Source: F1-60-MAGs149 sp037133755
GTDB taxonomy: Bacteria; Actinomycetota; Thermoleophilia; Gaiellales; F1-60-MAGs149
NCBI GenBank assembly: GCA_037133755.1
Contig: JBAXNN010000010.1
Location: 31,897-95,896 of the forward strand
Direction of reading: 5' to 3'
Length of the DNA stretch: 64,000 nucleotides
Shown in pieces: positions 30,962 to 40,251 of this stretch. The number at the start of each line of letters is the position of its first letter. Position 1 is the stretch's first letter. The position numbers and the translations under genes are program-made. A model generated the notes under the pieces. The model did not search any database, was not told the origin of the DNA, and saw nothing but the letters and a program-made list of their open reading frames with translations.

Positions 30962-31870
30962 GTGCGCGCGTTCCTGTCTCGCCTCACCGGCCCCGGTGCC
31001 TTCCGCCCGCTTGCGGTGGTCACACTGATTGCGATCTACGTGAATGTCGTCTCGGGCGCTCTCGTGCGCGTGACGAATTCGGGACTTGGCTGCCCCGACT
31101 GGCCGCTCTGCAACGGAAAGCCGACGCCCCCGTTCCAGTTCCACGGCCTGATCGAGTTCACCAATCGCGTGCTGGCGTTCTTCGTGATCGTGGTCGCGAT
31201 CCTCCTCGCGATCTCCGCGTATCGCTCGCTGCGCGGCCAGAGCCGGTGGCTCTGGCGCGGTGCACTGTGGATCGGCATCCTGACGTTTGCCCAGGGACCG
31301 CTCGGTGGAATCACCGTGCTCGTCGACCTTCACCCGATCGCCGTGCTGTCGCACTTCCTGCTGGCCATCGTCGTCCTGCTGATCTCCGTCGTGATCGTGC
31401 TCGAGGCATTCGGCATCGCGGGTGGCTGGACGCCGCCGCCCGCCGGTTGGGTGCCGTGGGTCGGCATCGGCTTGGCAGCCTGGGCGTGGCTGACGATCAT
31501 CTCGGGCGGCGTGGCGACGATGTCGGGCACGCACCCGGGCAGCGACAACGTGCCGCGCCTGTGGAATCTGCTCGATGCCGTCTACGTCCACGTGCGCGTC
31601 GCCGCGAGCTTCATCGTCGCGATCGCGGTGATGCTGATCGTGCTGTCGCGCGTGCTCCAGCCGCCGCGTGCGGTCACGCGAGCTGCGTGGGCGCTGGTGC
31701 TGCTCGTCACGCTGCAGGTGATCGTCGGCGAGTGGCAGTGGCGTACGCAGCTGCCGTGGTACCTGACGTTGCTGCATGTCGCGGTCGGTACGGCTGCGAT
31801 CGCCACGGCTGGTGCCTTCGGCTGGTTGCTCGCGGTCTCGCGCCGCCAGGCACCTGCCACCACCGACTGA
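30962..31870 (+). CDS. ctaA: Heme A synthase (CtaA/COX15 family)
   Basis: 302-aa protein with about eight membrane helices, converting heme O to heme A for cytochrome aa3-type oxidases. Early conserved blocks are SGALVRVTNSGLGCPDWPLC, with the cysteine pair typical of the extracytoplasmic loop, and FHGLIEFTNRVLA, carrying heme-ligand histidine. Repeat histidines follow in VHVRVAASF and LLHVAVG of the C-terminal half. GTG start. It implies that an aa3-type terminal oxidase completes the chain after the menaquinol bc complex encoded at 2.2-4.5 kb. Confidence 0.9.
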   Translation: MRAFLSRLTGPGAFRPLAVVTLIAIYVNVVSGALVRVTNSGLGCPDWPLCNGKPTPPFQFHGLIEFTNRVLAFFVIVVAILLAISAYRSLRGQSRWLWRGALWIGILTFAQGPLGGITVLVDLHPIAVLSHFLLAIVVLLISVVIVLEAFGIAGGWTPPPAGWVPWVGIGLAAWAWLTIISGGVATMSGTHPGSDNVPRLWNLLDAVYVHVRVAASFIVAIAVMLIVLSRVLQPPRAVTRAAWALVLLVTLQVIVGEWQWRTQLPWYLTLLHVAVGTAAIATAGAFGWLLAVSRRQAPATTD

Positions 31871-31896
31871 CGACCGTCTGCGATGATTGGTCGCGG

Positions 31897-33348
31897 GTGG
31901 ATGGGATCCTGATTCCGATTGCAGGCGTCGTCGCGGCGCTTGGCGTGGCGGTGCTGCTGTGCACCAGCTCGACGCCGCTGCGCGTGGTCGGCGCGGTGCT
32001 CGCGGGAGTCGGTGGCGTGCCGCTGGTCCTGTCGCGCACCTCGCAGGCGCACACGCTGCTCGATCGACCGGCGCTGCTTGGTGTTGGCGTGGTCGCGGGC
32101 GTCGTCGCGCTGGCGGTACTGACCCTCGTATTCATACGGTATCCGTGGCTCGTCCCGCCCATCGCGCTGGTGATCGGCCTCCGTATCCCACTGCGCAACC
32201 CGCCAAGTCCGACCGACCACTTGCTGCCGCTCTATCTCGTGCTGGCGGCTGGGACAATCGCCCTCGTGCTGCACGCCCTGCGGGGGAATGCTCCGCCGAA
32301 CCGGCTCGGCTACGTCGGGTACGCCCTTGCGGGGTATGTCGTGATCGCCGCCGCCAGCCTGGCTTGGACTGCCGATCGCGACGCCACGGCGTATGCGGTT
32401 GTTGCCTTCACCCTCCCGCTCGGCCTGTTGGCTGCCCTGACCGGAACGCTGCTGCCGCTGCCGCCGCTGACGAAGGTCCTGCCGTGGCTGCTGATCGGCG
32501 CCGCCACCATTCTCGCGTTCGTCGCGATCTGGCAGTGGCACACGCACGACATCTTCTGGAACGAGAAGCTGATGCGCACGAATGCGTACGGCGGGTTCTT
32601 CCGCACCAACTCGCTGCTCTTCGACCCGAGTCTGTTCGGCCGCGTCGAGGCGCTCGCCTTGGTGGCGATCGTCGGCCTGCTGGCACTCGCGCGCCCGCGC
32701 AAGCTGCTGCTGCTCCCCGCGCTCGTCGCGGTCCCGATCTTCCTCGGCCTGGCCACGTCGTATTCGCAGTCGTCCCTTGTCGCGCTCTCGGCGGGCATCC
32801 TCGTGATCGCCTGCGTCGTCTGGCGTTGGAAGGCCGTGATCGGCATCGGCGCGATCATCGTGATCGTCGCGATCGGCGCGCTCGCCACCCCACAGGGCCG
32901 GCATCTGCTGCACGAGCCTGCACAGAAGGCATCGAGCGCGCGCCTCGGCCTTGTGACGCGCTCCATCGACCTCTTCGAGGCGCATCCCGTCGAAGGCAGC
33001 GGTCTCGGGGCCTTCGCGACGGCGACCGATAAGAAGAAGGCGGCACCACACAACGTCATCGCCGGCTCGGCAGCGGAGCTCGGCATCCTCGGTACCTTGG
33101 CGCTGCTCGCGGTGCTGCTCAGCGTCCTCTGGGCGATCCGCCATCGCCGCCCCGACGCGGATCGGCCGACGCACATCATTCTGGCTGCGCTCTTCGCGAC
33201 GATCTTCGTCCACGCCCTGTTCTACGACAACTTCTTCGCCGACCCCTCGATGTGGGTGATCGCGGCGCTGCTGGCTGCGGGCGCAGGGCTGTTTCCGCTC
33301 GAGCTCGAGCCCGAGCCGGATGACTGGATCGCGAGGCGGGGACTGTGA
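31897..33348 (+). CDS. O-antigen ligase/polymerase-like membrane protein (Wzy_C)
   Basis: 483-aa protein with ten or more hydrophobic segments and a large loop near residues 215-245 with GFFRTNSLLFDPSLFGR. The C-terminal block EAHPVEGSGLGAF, followed by PHNVIAGSAAELGILG, is the Wzy_C/O-antigen ligase signature. It probably ligates or polymerises a surface glycan, fitting the rhamnose and uronate sugar genes in the window. GTG at 31897 is chosen because the long in-frame extension upstream lies in the antisense of other genes. The stop overlaps the next gene (GTGA). Confidence 0.85.
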   Translation: MDGILIPIAGVVAALGVAVLLCTSSTPLRVVGAVLAGVGGVPLVLSRTSQAHTLLDRPALLGVGVVAGVVALAVLTLVFIRYPWLVPPIALVIGLRIPLRNPPSPTDHLLPLYLVLAAGTIALVLHALRGNAPPNRLGYVGYALAGYVVIAAASLAWTADRDATAYAVVAFTLPLGLLAALTGTLLPLPPLTKVLPWLLIGAATILAFVAIWQWHTHDIFWNEKLMRTNAYGGFFRTNSLLFDPSLFGRVEALALVAIVGLLALARPRKLLLLPALVAVPIFLGLATSYSQSSLVALSAGILVIACVVWRWKAVIGIGAIIVIVAIGALATPQGRHLLHEPAQKASSARLGLVTRSIDLFEAHPVEGSGLGAFATATDKKKAAPHNVIAGSAAELGILGTLALLAVLLSVLWAIRHRRPDADRPTHIILAALFATIFVHALFYDNFFADPSMWVIAALLAAGAGLFPLELEPEPDDWIARRGL

Positions 33349-34670
33349 CGCTCTCCCGCGAACGCCTCGGCCTGGCGCTGCTTGGCGTCCTGATCGGCCT
33401 CGTGCTGATCGACGTGCCGTGGCTCGGCGTGGACGCGTGGGCGTTTGTGGCGCCGGACGCGACGACCGGCGGCCTGCTCGGCCCACTCGTGCGCGCGGCT
33501 GACGGACAGTGGGATCTGGGCATCGTTCGAGCACCCGCCCTGCTTGCGGGTGTCCTGGTCGCGGTGCTCGCACTCGTGCTGCCGAAGCGCGAGCCACTGC
33601 GACGCGTCCTGCTGATCATCGCCACCGTGGGCGTCGTGGCCGCGCTGCTCGTACCCGCCACGCTGCTGCAGATCGGCCTGCGCGAGGGCACGTCGCCGTG
33701 GTTCCACACGAACGACGCGGCGTACCAGGTCGAGCTGGCCGGCAATCGCATCATCCACGGCGACAACCCCTACGGCGTCGACTACACGGGCACCGGTCTC
33801 GAGCGCATCTACTCGCTCGACGGCACGCCCGTCACCGACGGGCGCGTCGAGACCGTCGCGCTCAAGCACCTTGCGTACTTCCCGGGCCTGCCAGTGATCG
33901 GTGCCGTCAGCGCCGCACTGCCGGGGCCGCTCGGCGACGTGCGGATCCTGATGCTGCTGTTCGCGCTCGCGCTGATCCCCGCTGCGCTGCTGCTGCCCGG
34001 TCCGCTCGAGCTGCGCCTCGGCGTCGGCGCGCTCCTGGCCGCCAATCCACTGCTGCTGCGCAGTACGTGGTTCGGGATCCTCGATGCCCCCGTCGTGCTC
34101 GCGCTTGTGCTGGCCTTCGCGCTCGCATTGAAGGGCCGCTGGGGCTGGACCGGCGCGCTCGTGGCTCTCGCGCTGGTGGAGAAGCAGTACGCCTTCGTGG
34201 CGATTCCGTTCCTCGCCGTTGCCGCGTGGCAGGCGGGCGGCCGCGACGCGCTCGTGCGCGCCGGTGCATGGCTCGTGGGCGTCACCGCCGTGGTCGTGCT
34301 GCCGTTCCTGCTCTGGGGGCCAACCGCCTTCATCGACGACACGCTCGTCTACGGCACCAGCGCGTACCGCATCGTCGGCTACGGCCTGAGTGGCATCCTC
34401 GTCGACCTCCATGTCGTCGTGCGCGACGGGTCGTACCCGTTCATCCTGCTCGCACTCGTGATCTGGCTCCCGCTCACGCTGATCGCGCTGCGCCGCCAGT
34501 GGCTGGCGCCCACGCCGTGGCGCGCCGCACTCGGCTTCGCGCTGTCGTTTCTGATCCTCGCGTGGATCGCCCGCTACTTCCAGACCTCCGGGTTCGTGTA
34601 TCCGCTCGCCGGCCTGCTCGTGGCGGCCGCGATTGCGCTCGCCCCCTCCCTGGCGAAGGACGACGCCTGA
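33345..34670 (+). CDS. Polytopic membrane protein, probable GT-C-type glycosyltransferase
   Basis: 441-aa protein with about ten membrane helices. The first large extracytoplasmic loop contains NDAAYQVELAGNRIIHGDNP and the acidic GVDYTGTGLERIY, typical of polyprenyl-phosphate-dependent GT-C (GT39/GT87-like) enzymes, where an early Asp is catalytic. No closer family assignment is possible by eye. It is coupled to the O-antigen ligase-like gene upstream and to the phosphatase gene downstream (TGATG). Confidence 0.75.
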   Translation: MTLSRERLGLALLGVLIGLVLIDVPWLGVDAWAFVAPDATTGGLLGPLVRAADGQWDLGIVRAPALLAGVLVAVLALVLPKREPLRRVLLIIATVGVVAALLVPATLLQIGLREGTSPWFHTNDAAYQVELAGNRIIHGDNPYGVDYTGTGLERIYSLDGTPVTDGRVETVALKHLAYFPGLPVIGAVSAALPGPLGDVRILMLLFALALIPAALLLPGPLELRLGVGALLAANPLLLRSTWFGILDAPVVLALVLAFALALKGRWGWTGALVALALVEKQYAFVAIPFLAVAAWQAGGRDALVRAGAWLVGVTAVVVLPFLLWGPTAFIDDTLVYGTSAYRIVGYGLSGILVDLHVVVRDGSYPFILLALVIWLPLTLIALRRQWLAPTPWRAALGFALSFLILAWIARYFQTSGFVYPLAGLLVAAAIALAPSLAKDDA

Positions 34671-35296
34671 TGCACACCCGACTGCTGCTCGCCCGCCACG
34701 GCCAGGCCACCAGCGGCCCCGACCACCGCTGGACCGCCGAGGATCCACTGACCGAGATCGGTCTGCGCCAGGCGCAGGATCTTGGCCGTGCCGTCGCCGC
34801 ACGCTCGCCGCAGCCCGACCGCATCGTCGCCAGCCCTGCCGTGCGTGCCCAGCAGACCGCACAGGCCTGCGCGGATGCGCTCGGGCTCCCGATCGAGACC
34901 GATCCGAGGCTGATGGAATTCGGCAGCGGAGCGCTCAGTCCGTTCACCCTCGCCGAGATGATCGAGCTGGCGCCGTACGACGACATCTGGCACCCGCACG
35001 ATGCGGCCTGGGATGGCGAGACGATCGGCGCCTTCTGGCAGCGCACAGGCGAGGCCGCCGAAGCGGTCTGGCAGGCCGGTGGCAACCCCCTCGTCGTCTC
35101 GCACGCGGGCACCACGCAGGGGATTCTGCGCTGGTCGATGCAGATTCCGCCCGACGCGCCTGACTCGTTCTCCCTGTTCGTCGGCAACGCGAGCCTGACC
35201 GACGTCGTCGTGCGCGTCGATCGCCACGGCCGTCGTCGTGCCGACCTCAAGCAACTCGGCTCGACCGAGCATCTGACAACCGCGACGGACATCTGA
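34670..35296 (+). CDS. Histidine phosphatase superfamily protein
   Basis: 208-aa phosphoglycerate-mutase-like phosphatase. The catalytic motif LLLARHGQAT starts at residue 5, with the second arginine in SPAVRAQQTAQA and the C-terminal histidine in VVSHAGTTQGIL. The substrate could be a small phosphorylated metabolite; the superfamily motifs do not decide. It is third gene of the ligase-glycosyltransferase-phosphatase operon. Confidence 0.88.
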   Translation: MHTRLLLARHGQATSGPDHRWTAEDPLTEIGLRQAQDLGRAVAARSPQPDRIVASPAVRAQQTAQACADALGLPIETDPRLMEFGSGALSPFTLAEMIELAPYDDIWHPHDAAWDGETIGAFWQRTGEAAEAVWQAGGNPLVVSHAGTTQGILRWSMQIPPDAPDSFSLFVGNASLTDVVVRVDRHGRRRADLKQLGSTEHLTTATDI

Positions 35297-35310
35297 CCGC
35301 CTCGGTCTGG

Positions 35311-35316
35311 TAGCGT
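35311..35316 (+). promoter_or_regulatory. Putative -10 hexamer for leaderless FadR-type regulator transcript
   Basis: TAGCGT ends 7 nt before the ATG at 35324. Confidence 0.5.
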
Positions 35317-35323
35317 CGCCCGC

Positions 35324-36085
35324 ATGGCCGTCGACCCGGACAACCCCCTCAGCGACGAGCTCAACGGCGTCTTCGCACCGGTTCGCACGGCCAATGCGTT
35401 CGAACAGACCGTCGAGCGCCTCGGCCGCGCCATCCGGATGGGCCTCTTGACACCCGGCGAGCAGCTGCCGAGCGAACGCGACCTCGCCCAGCACCTGGCG
35501 CTGTCCCGTTCGACCGTGCGCGAGGCCCTACGCGTGCTGCAGGAGTCGGGCTACCTCGAGGCGCGGCGCGGTCGTGGCGGCGGCACGTTCGTCTGCGAGA
35601 CGCTGCCCTCCGACGAGGATCGCCCGCCCGAGGACGGCGTACGCGATCTGCGTGGCGAGGAGCTCGCCGCACTGCTGCGCTACCGGCGTATCCTCGAGAC
35701 CGGTGCCGCCGAGCTCGCCGCCGAGCGCTCGACGGCCGCCGAGCGCGAGCGTCTGGCCGAGCTCGTCGACGAGATGGGCGGCTTTCACCTCTCTGACTAC
35801 GTCACCTACCGCGGCATCGACTCGCGCTTTCACATCGCGCTGGCCGCGATCGCCGGCTCGCCCGACCTCGTCACCGCGATTACCGACACGCAGGCGGCAC
35901 TCAGCGATGTCCTCAACGCCGTGCCGCGCTCCGAGGAGTCGATGATCAACTCGCAGACCCAGCATCGCCGCATTCTGGCCGCGTTGGAGGCCCACGACCG
36001 CGACGCCGCGCGCGTCGCGATGCGCGAGCACCTCGAGGGCATCGAGCACCTGCTGACCGTCTTGCTGCCGAAGGGCGGCGCATAG
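35324..36085 (+). CDS. GntR-family transcriptional regulator, FadR subfamily
   Basis: 253-aa regulator. Winged helix-turn-helix about residues 25-90, with PGEQLPSERDLAQHLALSRS and TVREALRVLQESGYLEARRG. The all-helical FCD domain (about 105-245) has the metal-binding Asp/His pattern, including YRGIDSRFHIALAAIAGSP and the final AMREHLEGIEHLL. Such regulators respond to small organic acids. Targets unknown; it stands alone between two operons on the same strand. Confidence 0.92.
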   Translation: MAVDPDNPLSDELNGVFAPVRTANAFEQTVERLGRAIRMGLLTPGEQLPSERDLAQHLALSRSTVREALRVLQESGYLEARRGRGGGTFVCETLPSDEDRPPEDGVRDLRGEELAALLRYRRILETGAAELAAERSTAAERERLAELVDEMGGFHLSDYVTYRGIDSRFHIALAAIAGSPDLVTAITDTQAALSDVLNAVPRSEESMINSQTQHRRILAALEAHDRDAARVAMREHLEGIEHLLTVLLPKGGA

Positions 36086-36108
36086 CGCCGGCGACCGCGC
36101 CAGCCCTG

Positions 36109-36114
36109 TAGGCT
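36109..36114 (+). promoter_or_regulatory. Putative -10 hexamer for leaderless rml operon transcript
   Basis: TAGGCT ends 7 nt before the ATG at 36122, the first gene of rmlACDB. Confidence 0.5.
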
Positions 36115-36121
36115 TGCGGCA

Positions 36122-37192
36122 ATGGAGGTCAAGGGACTCGTCTTGTCGGGTGGTGCGGGAACGCGTCTGCGCCCCATCACCCACACCCGCGCCAAGCAGC
36201 TGGTGCCGGTTGCCGGCAAGCCCGTGCTCTTCTACGGGCTGGAGGCGATGGCCGCCGCCGGCATCACCGAGGTCGGCATCATCATCGGCGACACGGGCGA
36301 CGAGATCCGCACTGCGGTCGGCGACGGCTCGCAATTTGGCCTCGAGGTCACCTTCATCCCGCAAGATGCGCCGCGCGGCCTGGCCCACGCCGTCCTAACG
36401 GCCGAGGAGTTCATCGGCGACAGCGCCTTCTGCATGTACCTCGGCGACAACCTGCTGCGCGATGGCGTCGCGGGCTTCGTCGACAAGTTCCGGGCCGGCG
36501 ACGCCGACGCCATGATCCTGCTCCAGCACGTGCCGAACCCGTCCGAGTACGGCGTCGCCGAGCTCGACGAGACCGGTGCTGTCAAGCAGCTGGTCGAGAA
36601 GCCGAAGGAGCCCAAGAGCGACCTCGCGCTCGTGGGTGTGTACCTTTTCACGAGCTCGATCTTCGCCGCCGCCAAGCAGCTCGAGCCGTCGTGGCGGGGC
36701 GAGTACGAGATCACCGATGCCATCCAGGGCCTCGTCGATAGCGGCCTGCGCGTCGAGCCGCACGTCGTGACCGGCTGGTGGAAGGACACGGGGCAGCTCG
36801 TCGACATGCTCGAGGCCAATCGCCTCGTGCTCGACGCGATCGACACCGACATCCAGGGCACCGTGGTCGACTCCAAGATCGAGGGCCGCGTCGTCATTCA
36901 GGCCGGCGCCACCGTCGAGCGCTGCCACATCCGCGGGCCGGTGGTGATCTGCGCGGGCGCGACCGTGCGCGACGCGTACATCGGCCCGTACTCGGCGATC
37001 TCGGAGGACGCGCACGTCGAGCGCGCCGAGATGGAGCACGCGATTCTGCTGGAGCGCTCTAGCATCATCGGCATCGACACCCGCATCGAGGACTCGCTGA
37101 TCGGCGCCGACTGCCAGATCCGCCGCTCCGATGCCATCCGCTCCGCGAACCGCCTGCTGGTCGGCGACGGCTCGCGCATCGAGATCCTGTGA
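36122..37192 (+). CDS. rmlA: Glucose-1-phosphate thymidylyltransferase, long form
   Basis: 356-aa enzyme making dTDP-glucose, step one of dTDP-L-rhamnose synthesis. The nucleotidyltransferase domain (about 1-240) has LSGGAGTRLRPITHTRAKQL, YLGDNLLRDG and WWKDTGQLVDML. A left-handed beta-helix tail (about 245-350) follows, with repeats such as IEGRVVIQAGATVERC. This long architecture is common in Actinobacteria and Archaea, whereas the enterobacterial RmlA lacks the tail. It is the first gene of rmlA-rmlC-rmlD-rmlB; its stop overlaps the rmlC GTG. Confidence 0.93.
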   Translation: MEVKGLVLSGGAGTRLRPITHTRAKQLVPVAGKPVLFYGLEAMAAAGITEVGIIIGDTGDEIRTAVGDGSQFGLEVTFIPQDAPRGLAHAVLTAEEFIGDSAFCMYLGDNLLRDGVAGFVDKFRAGDADAMILLQHVPNPSEYGVAELDETGAVKQLVEKPKEPKSDLALVGVYLFTSSIFAAAKQLEPSWRGEYEITDAIQGLVDSGLRVEPHVVTGWWKDTGQLVDMLEANRLVLDAIDTDIQGTVVDSKIEGRVVIQAGATVERCHIRGPVVICAGATVRDAYIGPYSAISEDAHVERAEMEHAILLERSSIIGIDTRIEDSLIGADCQIRRSDAIRSANRLLVGDGSRIEIL

Positions 37193-37698
37193 GTCCCACG
37201 CCGCAGACCACGCCGATCGATGGTGCGCTCGTCGTACCGCTGACGAAGCATGAGGACAGCCGCGGCTGGTTCCTCGAGGCGCGCAAGGAGTCGTGGTTCC
37301 GCGAGCTCGGCGGCAAGCCGAGCATGCAGACGAACATCGTCTACTCGCGCCAGGGCGTGATCCGCGGCCTGCACTTCCATGAGCTCGGCCAGGACGACCT
37401 CTTCTTCTGCGCCCAGGGCATGGTGCGCGTCGTGCTGTTCGACCGCCGCGAGGATTCGCCGACGCACGGCACCGCGTGGAGCATCGACATCGGCGACGAC
37501 AACCCGTGCGCCGTCTACGTGCCGGGTCGCACCGCGCACGGCTACGAGTCGCTGACGGATTGCCTGTTCTGTTACCACGTGACACACGAGTACAACCCGG
37601 ACGACGAGAACACGTTCCCGTGGAACGACGAGCGCGTCATGCACCTCTGGTCGACCGCTTCGCCGATCCTCTCCGCCCGGGACGTGATGGACGGATGA
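37189..37698 (+). CDS. rmlC: dTDP-4-dehydrorhamnose 3,5-epimerase
   Basis: 169-aa cupin-type epimerase, third step of dTDP-rhamnose synthesis. The catalytic histidine is in GVIRGLHFHELGQDD, and the tyrosine/PG block is NPCAVYVPGRTAHGYESLTD. The N-terminus has KHEDSRGWFLEA and ENMQ-type QTNIVYS. GTG start overlapping the rmlA stop (GTGA), and an ATGA overlap with rmlD. Confidence 0.92.
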   Translation: MSPTPQTTPIDGALVVPLTKHEDSRGWFLEARKESWFRELGGKPSMQTNIVYSRQGVIRGLHFHELGQDDLFFCAQGMVRVVLFDRREDSPTHGTAWSIDIGDDNPCAVYVPGRTAHGYESLTDCLFCYHVTHEYNPDDENTFPWNDERVMHLWSTASPILSARDVMDG

Positions 37699-38525
37699 CC
37701 GTGCTCGTCACGGGTGCGGGCGGCCAGGTCGGCCGTGCCGCCCTGCGCGAGCTGGGCGATCGCGGCATCGGGCTGCGACACGCTGAGCTTGACGTCACCG
37801 ACGCCGCTGCCGTCTTGGCCGCGGTCGAGCAGCACCGTCCCGAGTTGATCCTGCACGCCGCCGCCTGGACCGACGTCGACGGTGCCGAGACCGATCAGGA
37901 GGGCGCGACGCGCGCCAACGTCGATGCCAACCGCCATGTGGCCGAGGCCGCCAAGGCCGTCGGTGCGCGACTCGTCACGCTCTCGACCGACTTCGTCTTC
38001 GCTGGCACCAAGCGCGAGCCGTACCTCGAATCAGACACTGTTGGCCCGATCTCGTTCTACGGCGAGACGAAGCTGCTCGGTGAGCGCGCCGCGCTCGAGG
38101 CGTATCCGGACGGCACCTGGGTCGTCCGCACCGCGTGGGTGTACGACGAGGAGGGCACGAACTTCCCGCGGCTCATCATGCGCCTCGCCGAGACGCGCGA
38201 CACGCTGCGCGTCGTCGAGGACCAGAGTGGCAGCCCGACGTACGCCGGCCACCTCGCCCCGCTGCTGCTCGCGCTGCCCGACCAGGTACCGCCGGGCATT
38301 CGCCACATCGCGGGCTCGGGCGCCGCCACGCGCCGCGAGTGGGCCGAGGCCGTGCTCGCGGCTGCCGGCCGCAGCACCGTCGTGGACGGCGCCACGAGCG
38401 ACGAGTTCCCCACGCCCGCTCGCCGCCCCGCCTACTCGGTGCTGGCCTCCGAATTCGACGACACGCCGCTGCTGCCCCCGTGGCGCGCAGGCGTGGAGGC
38501 CTGCATGGCAGGATTCGTCGCATGA
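37695..38525 (+). CDS. rmlD: dTDP-4-dehydrorhamnose reductase
   Basis: 276-aa short-chain dehydrogenase-fold reductase forming dTDP-L-rhamnose with NAD(P)H. TGAGGQVGRAALREL is the nucleotide-binding motif, HAAAWTDVDGAE the substrate block, STDFVFAGTK the Ser/Thr site and YGETKLLGE the catalytic YxxxK. The ATG at 37695 overlaps the rmlC stop; its own stop overlaps the rmlB start. Confidence 0.94.
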   Translation: MTVLVTGAGGQVGRAALRELGDRGIGLRHAELDVTDAAAVLAAVEQHRPELILHAAAWTDVDGAETDQEGATRANVDANRHVAEAAKAVGARLVTLSTDFVFAGTKREPYLESDTVGPISFYGETKLLGERAALEAYPDGTWVVRTAWVYDEEGTNFPRLIMRLAETRDTLRVVEDQSGSPTYAGHLAPLLLALPDQVPPGIRHIAGSGAATRREWAEAVLAAAGRSTVVDGATSDEFPTPARRPAYSVLASEFDDTPLLPPWRAGVEACMAGFVA

Positions 38526-39529
38526 ACAAGGTCCTCGTCTCCGGCGGCTGCGGCTTCATCGGTTCGCATCTCGTGCGGCGCCTGCTGCGCGAGCACCCCG
38601 ACCTGCACGTCGTCAACATCGACCTGCTCACGTACGCCGGCCGCCCCGAGAACGTGCGCGACCTCGAGAACGACGCGCGCTACACCTTCGTCCACGGTGA
38701 CATCGCGAACGCCGATGACGTCGCGCGTGCCGCCGAGGGTGTCAACGGCATCATCAACGTTGCCGCCGAGAGCCACGTCGACCGCTCGATCATGGGTGGC
38801 GACGAGTTCATCACCACCAACGTCTTCGGCACCAAGCGGCTGCTCGACCACGCCCGCCAGCACGACCTGCGCTACCTGCAGGTCTCGACCGACGAGGTCT
38901 ACGGTGACGTCGACGCACCGCACCGCTCGAAGGAGGACGACCCGCTGCACGGGTCGAGCCCGTACGCCGCCTCGAAGGCCGCCGGCGATCTGCTCGTGCA
39001 GTCGTACGCGCGCACCTTCGGCCTCAATGCGTCGATCACGCGTGGCTCGAACACGTACGGCCCGTACCAGTTCCCCGAGAAGCTGATCCCGCTGTTCACG
39101 ACGAACGCATTCGACGGCAAGGACCTCCCGCTCTACGGCGATGGCATGCAGGTCCGCGAGATGCTGTTCGTCGAGGATCACTGTTCCGCGATCGATCTCG
39201 TCTTCCACCACGGCGAGGCCGGCGAGGCCTACAACGTGGGCGCCGAGCACGAGGTGCCGAACATCGAGACGGCGCGCAAGATCATCGAGCTGACGGGCGC
39301 CGATCCGAATACGCTGAAGAGCGTCGCGGACCGCCCCGGCCACGACCGCCGCTACGCGCTCGACTGCACGAAGCTCCGCGGCATCGGGTGGGAGCGCCTG
39401 ACCGACTTCGATACGGGTCTCGCACTAACGGTTGAGTGGTTCCGCGAGAACCGCGCGTGGTGGGAGGCGATCAAAAGCGGCGAGGCCTTCGCCGACTACG
39501 CCTCGAAGAACTACGGCTCGCGCAGCTAG
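38522..39529 (+). CDS. rmlB: dTDP-glucose 4,6-dehydratase
   Basis: 335-aa SDR enzyme, second step of the rhamnose pathway. Motifs are VSGGCGFIGSHLVRRLL, INVAAESHVDRSI, VSTDEVYGDV, the catalytic YAASKAAGD and GPYQFPEKLIPLF. The four rml genes are complete and contiguous, so the cell can make dTDP-L-rhamnose, probably for the glycan handled by the O-antigen ligase-like gene just upstream. Confidence 0.95.
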   Translation: MNKVLVSGGCGFIGSHLVRRLLREHPDLHVVNIDLLTYAGRPENVRDLENDARYTFVHGDIANADDVARAAEGVNGIINVAAESHVDRSIMGGDEFITTNVFGTKRLLDHARQHDLRYLQVSTDEVYGDVDAPHRSKEDDPLHGSSPYAASKAAGDLLVQSYARTFGLNASITRGSNTYGPYQFPEKLIPLFTTNAFDGKDLPLYGDGMQVREMLFVEDHCSAIDLVFHHGEAGEAYNVGAEHEVPNIETARKIIELTGADPNTLKSVADRPGHDRRYALDCTKLRGIGWERLTDFDTGLALTVEWFRENRAWWEAIKSGEAFADYASKNYGSRS

Positions 39530-39532
39530 CCC

Positions 39533-40195
39533 GTGCGCGTTCTCGTCGCCCGCTGCTCGATCGGGTACTCGGGTCGCCTGACCACGCGCCTCGCCAGCGG
39601 CGACCGCATCATCATCTTCAAGGACGACGGCTCCGTCTGCGTGCACGGCCCGAAGGGCTTCAAGCCGATCAACTACATGTCGGGACCGACGGCGCTGACC
39701 GAGGAGGATGGCTTGATCACCGTGCGCCGCCCCGAGACCGGCGAGGTGCTGATGATCGAGGTCGAGCAGGTGATTGCCGATGACGCGCATGGCCTCGAGG
39801 ACAACGCGGTGCTGGAGCGTGAGGGCCGCGAGCTCGAGCTGCACGCCCTGCTCGAACGGGCGCCCGACCTGATCGAGGAGGGCCTCGAGATTCTCGAGCG
39901 CGAGCGCTCCACCGACGTCGGCCCCGTCGACTTCCTGGCCAAAGACGCCGAGGGCCGCATCGTCCTCGTCGAGGTGAAGCGCGTGAAGGCCGTCGTCGCC
40001 GCCGTCGAACAGGTCGTCCGCTACCGCGAGCACATCGAGAAGGACGCCGCCTACGCGGGTGCCCGTGCGATCGTGCTGGCGCCGGACTTCGCCCCGCAGG
40101 CCCGCAAGCTGGCCGAGCGCCGCAACGTGGAATGCGTCGTGCTTGACGTGGCGGCGCTCTACGCCGGTACCGAGCAGGACCCAACCCTGTTCTAA
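39533..40195 (+). CDS. nucS: Endonuclease NucS (non-canonical mismatch repair)
   Basis: 220-aa endonuclease which, in Actinobacteria and some Archaea, cleaves both strands at mismatches in place of MutS/MutL. The N-terminal DNA-binding domain begins MRVLVARCSIGYSGRLTTRL. The RecB-like nuclease domain carries GPVDFLAKDAEGRIVLVEVK with the catalytic Asp, Glu and Lys, and a following QVVRY. GTG start three bases after the rmlB stop. A good taxonomic marker for Actinobacteria. Confidence 0.94.
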   Translation: MRVLVARCSIGYSGRLTTRLASGDRIIIFKDDGSVCVHGPKGFKPINYMSGPTALTEEDGLITVRRPETGEVLMIEVEQVIADDAHGLEDNAVLEREGRELELHALLERAPDLIEEGLEILERERSTDVGPVDFLAKDAEGRIVLVEVKRVKAVVAAVEQVVRYREHIEKDAAYAGARAIVLAPDFAPQARKLAERRNVECVVLDVAALYAGTEQDPTLF

Positions 40196-40251
40196 CGGGA
40201 ACGCCGCGCACTCGACCCAGATGCGCGGGTCGTTCACCGTCAGCTAGGCGA

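Noticed and set aside
30574..33348. A 924-codon frame ending with the O-antigen ligase-like gene
   Set aside because: Its first 441 codons run across the sigma factor antisense and ctaA out of frame and look like shadow sequence. The real start is the GTG at 31897.
40213..40232. Terminator hairpin between nucS and fabI
   Set aside because: Only a 6-bp stem with an 8-nt loop and no U tract; too weak to list as a feature.
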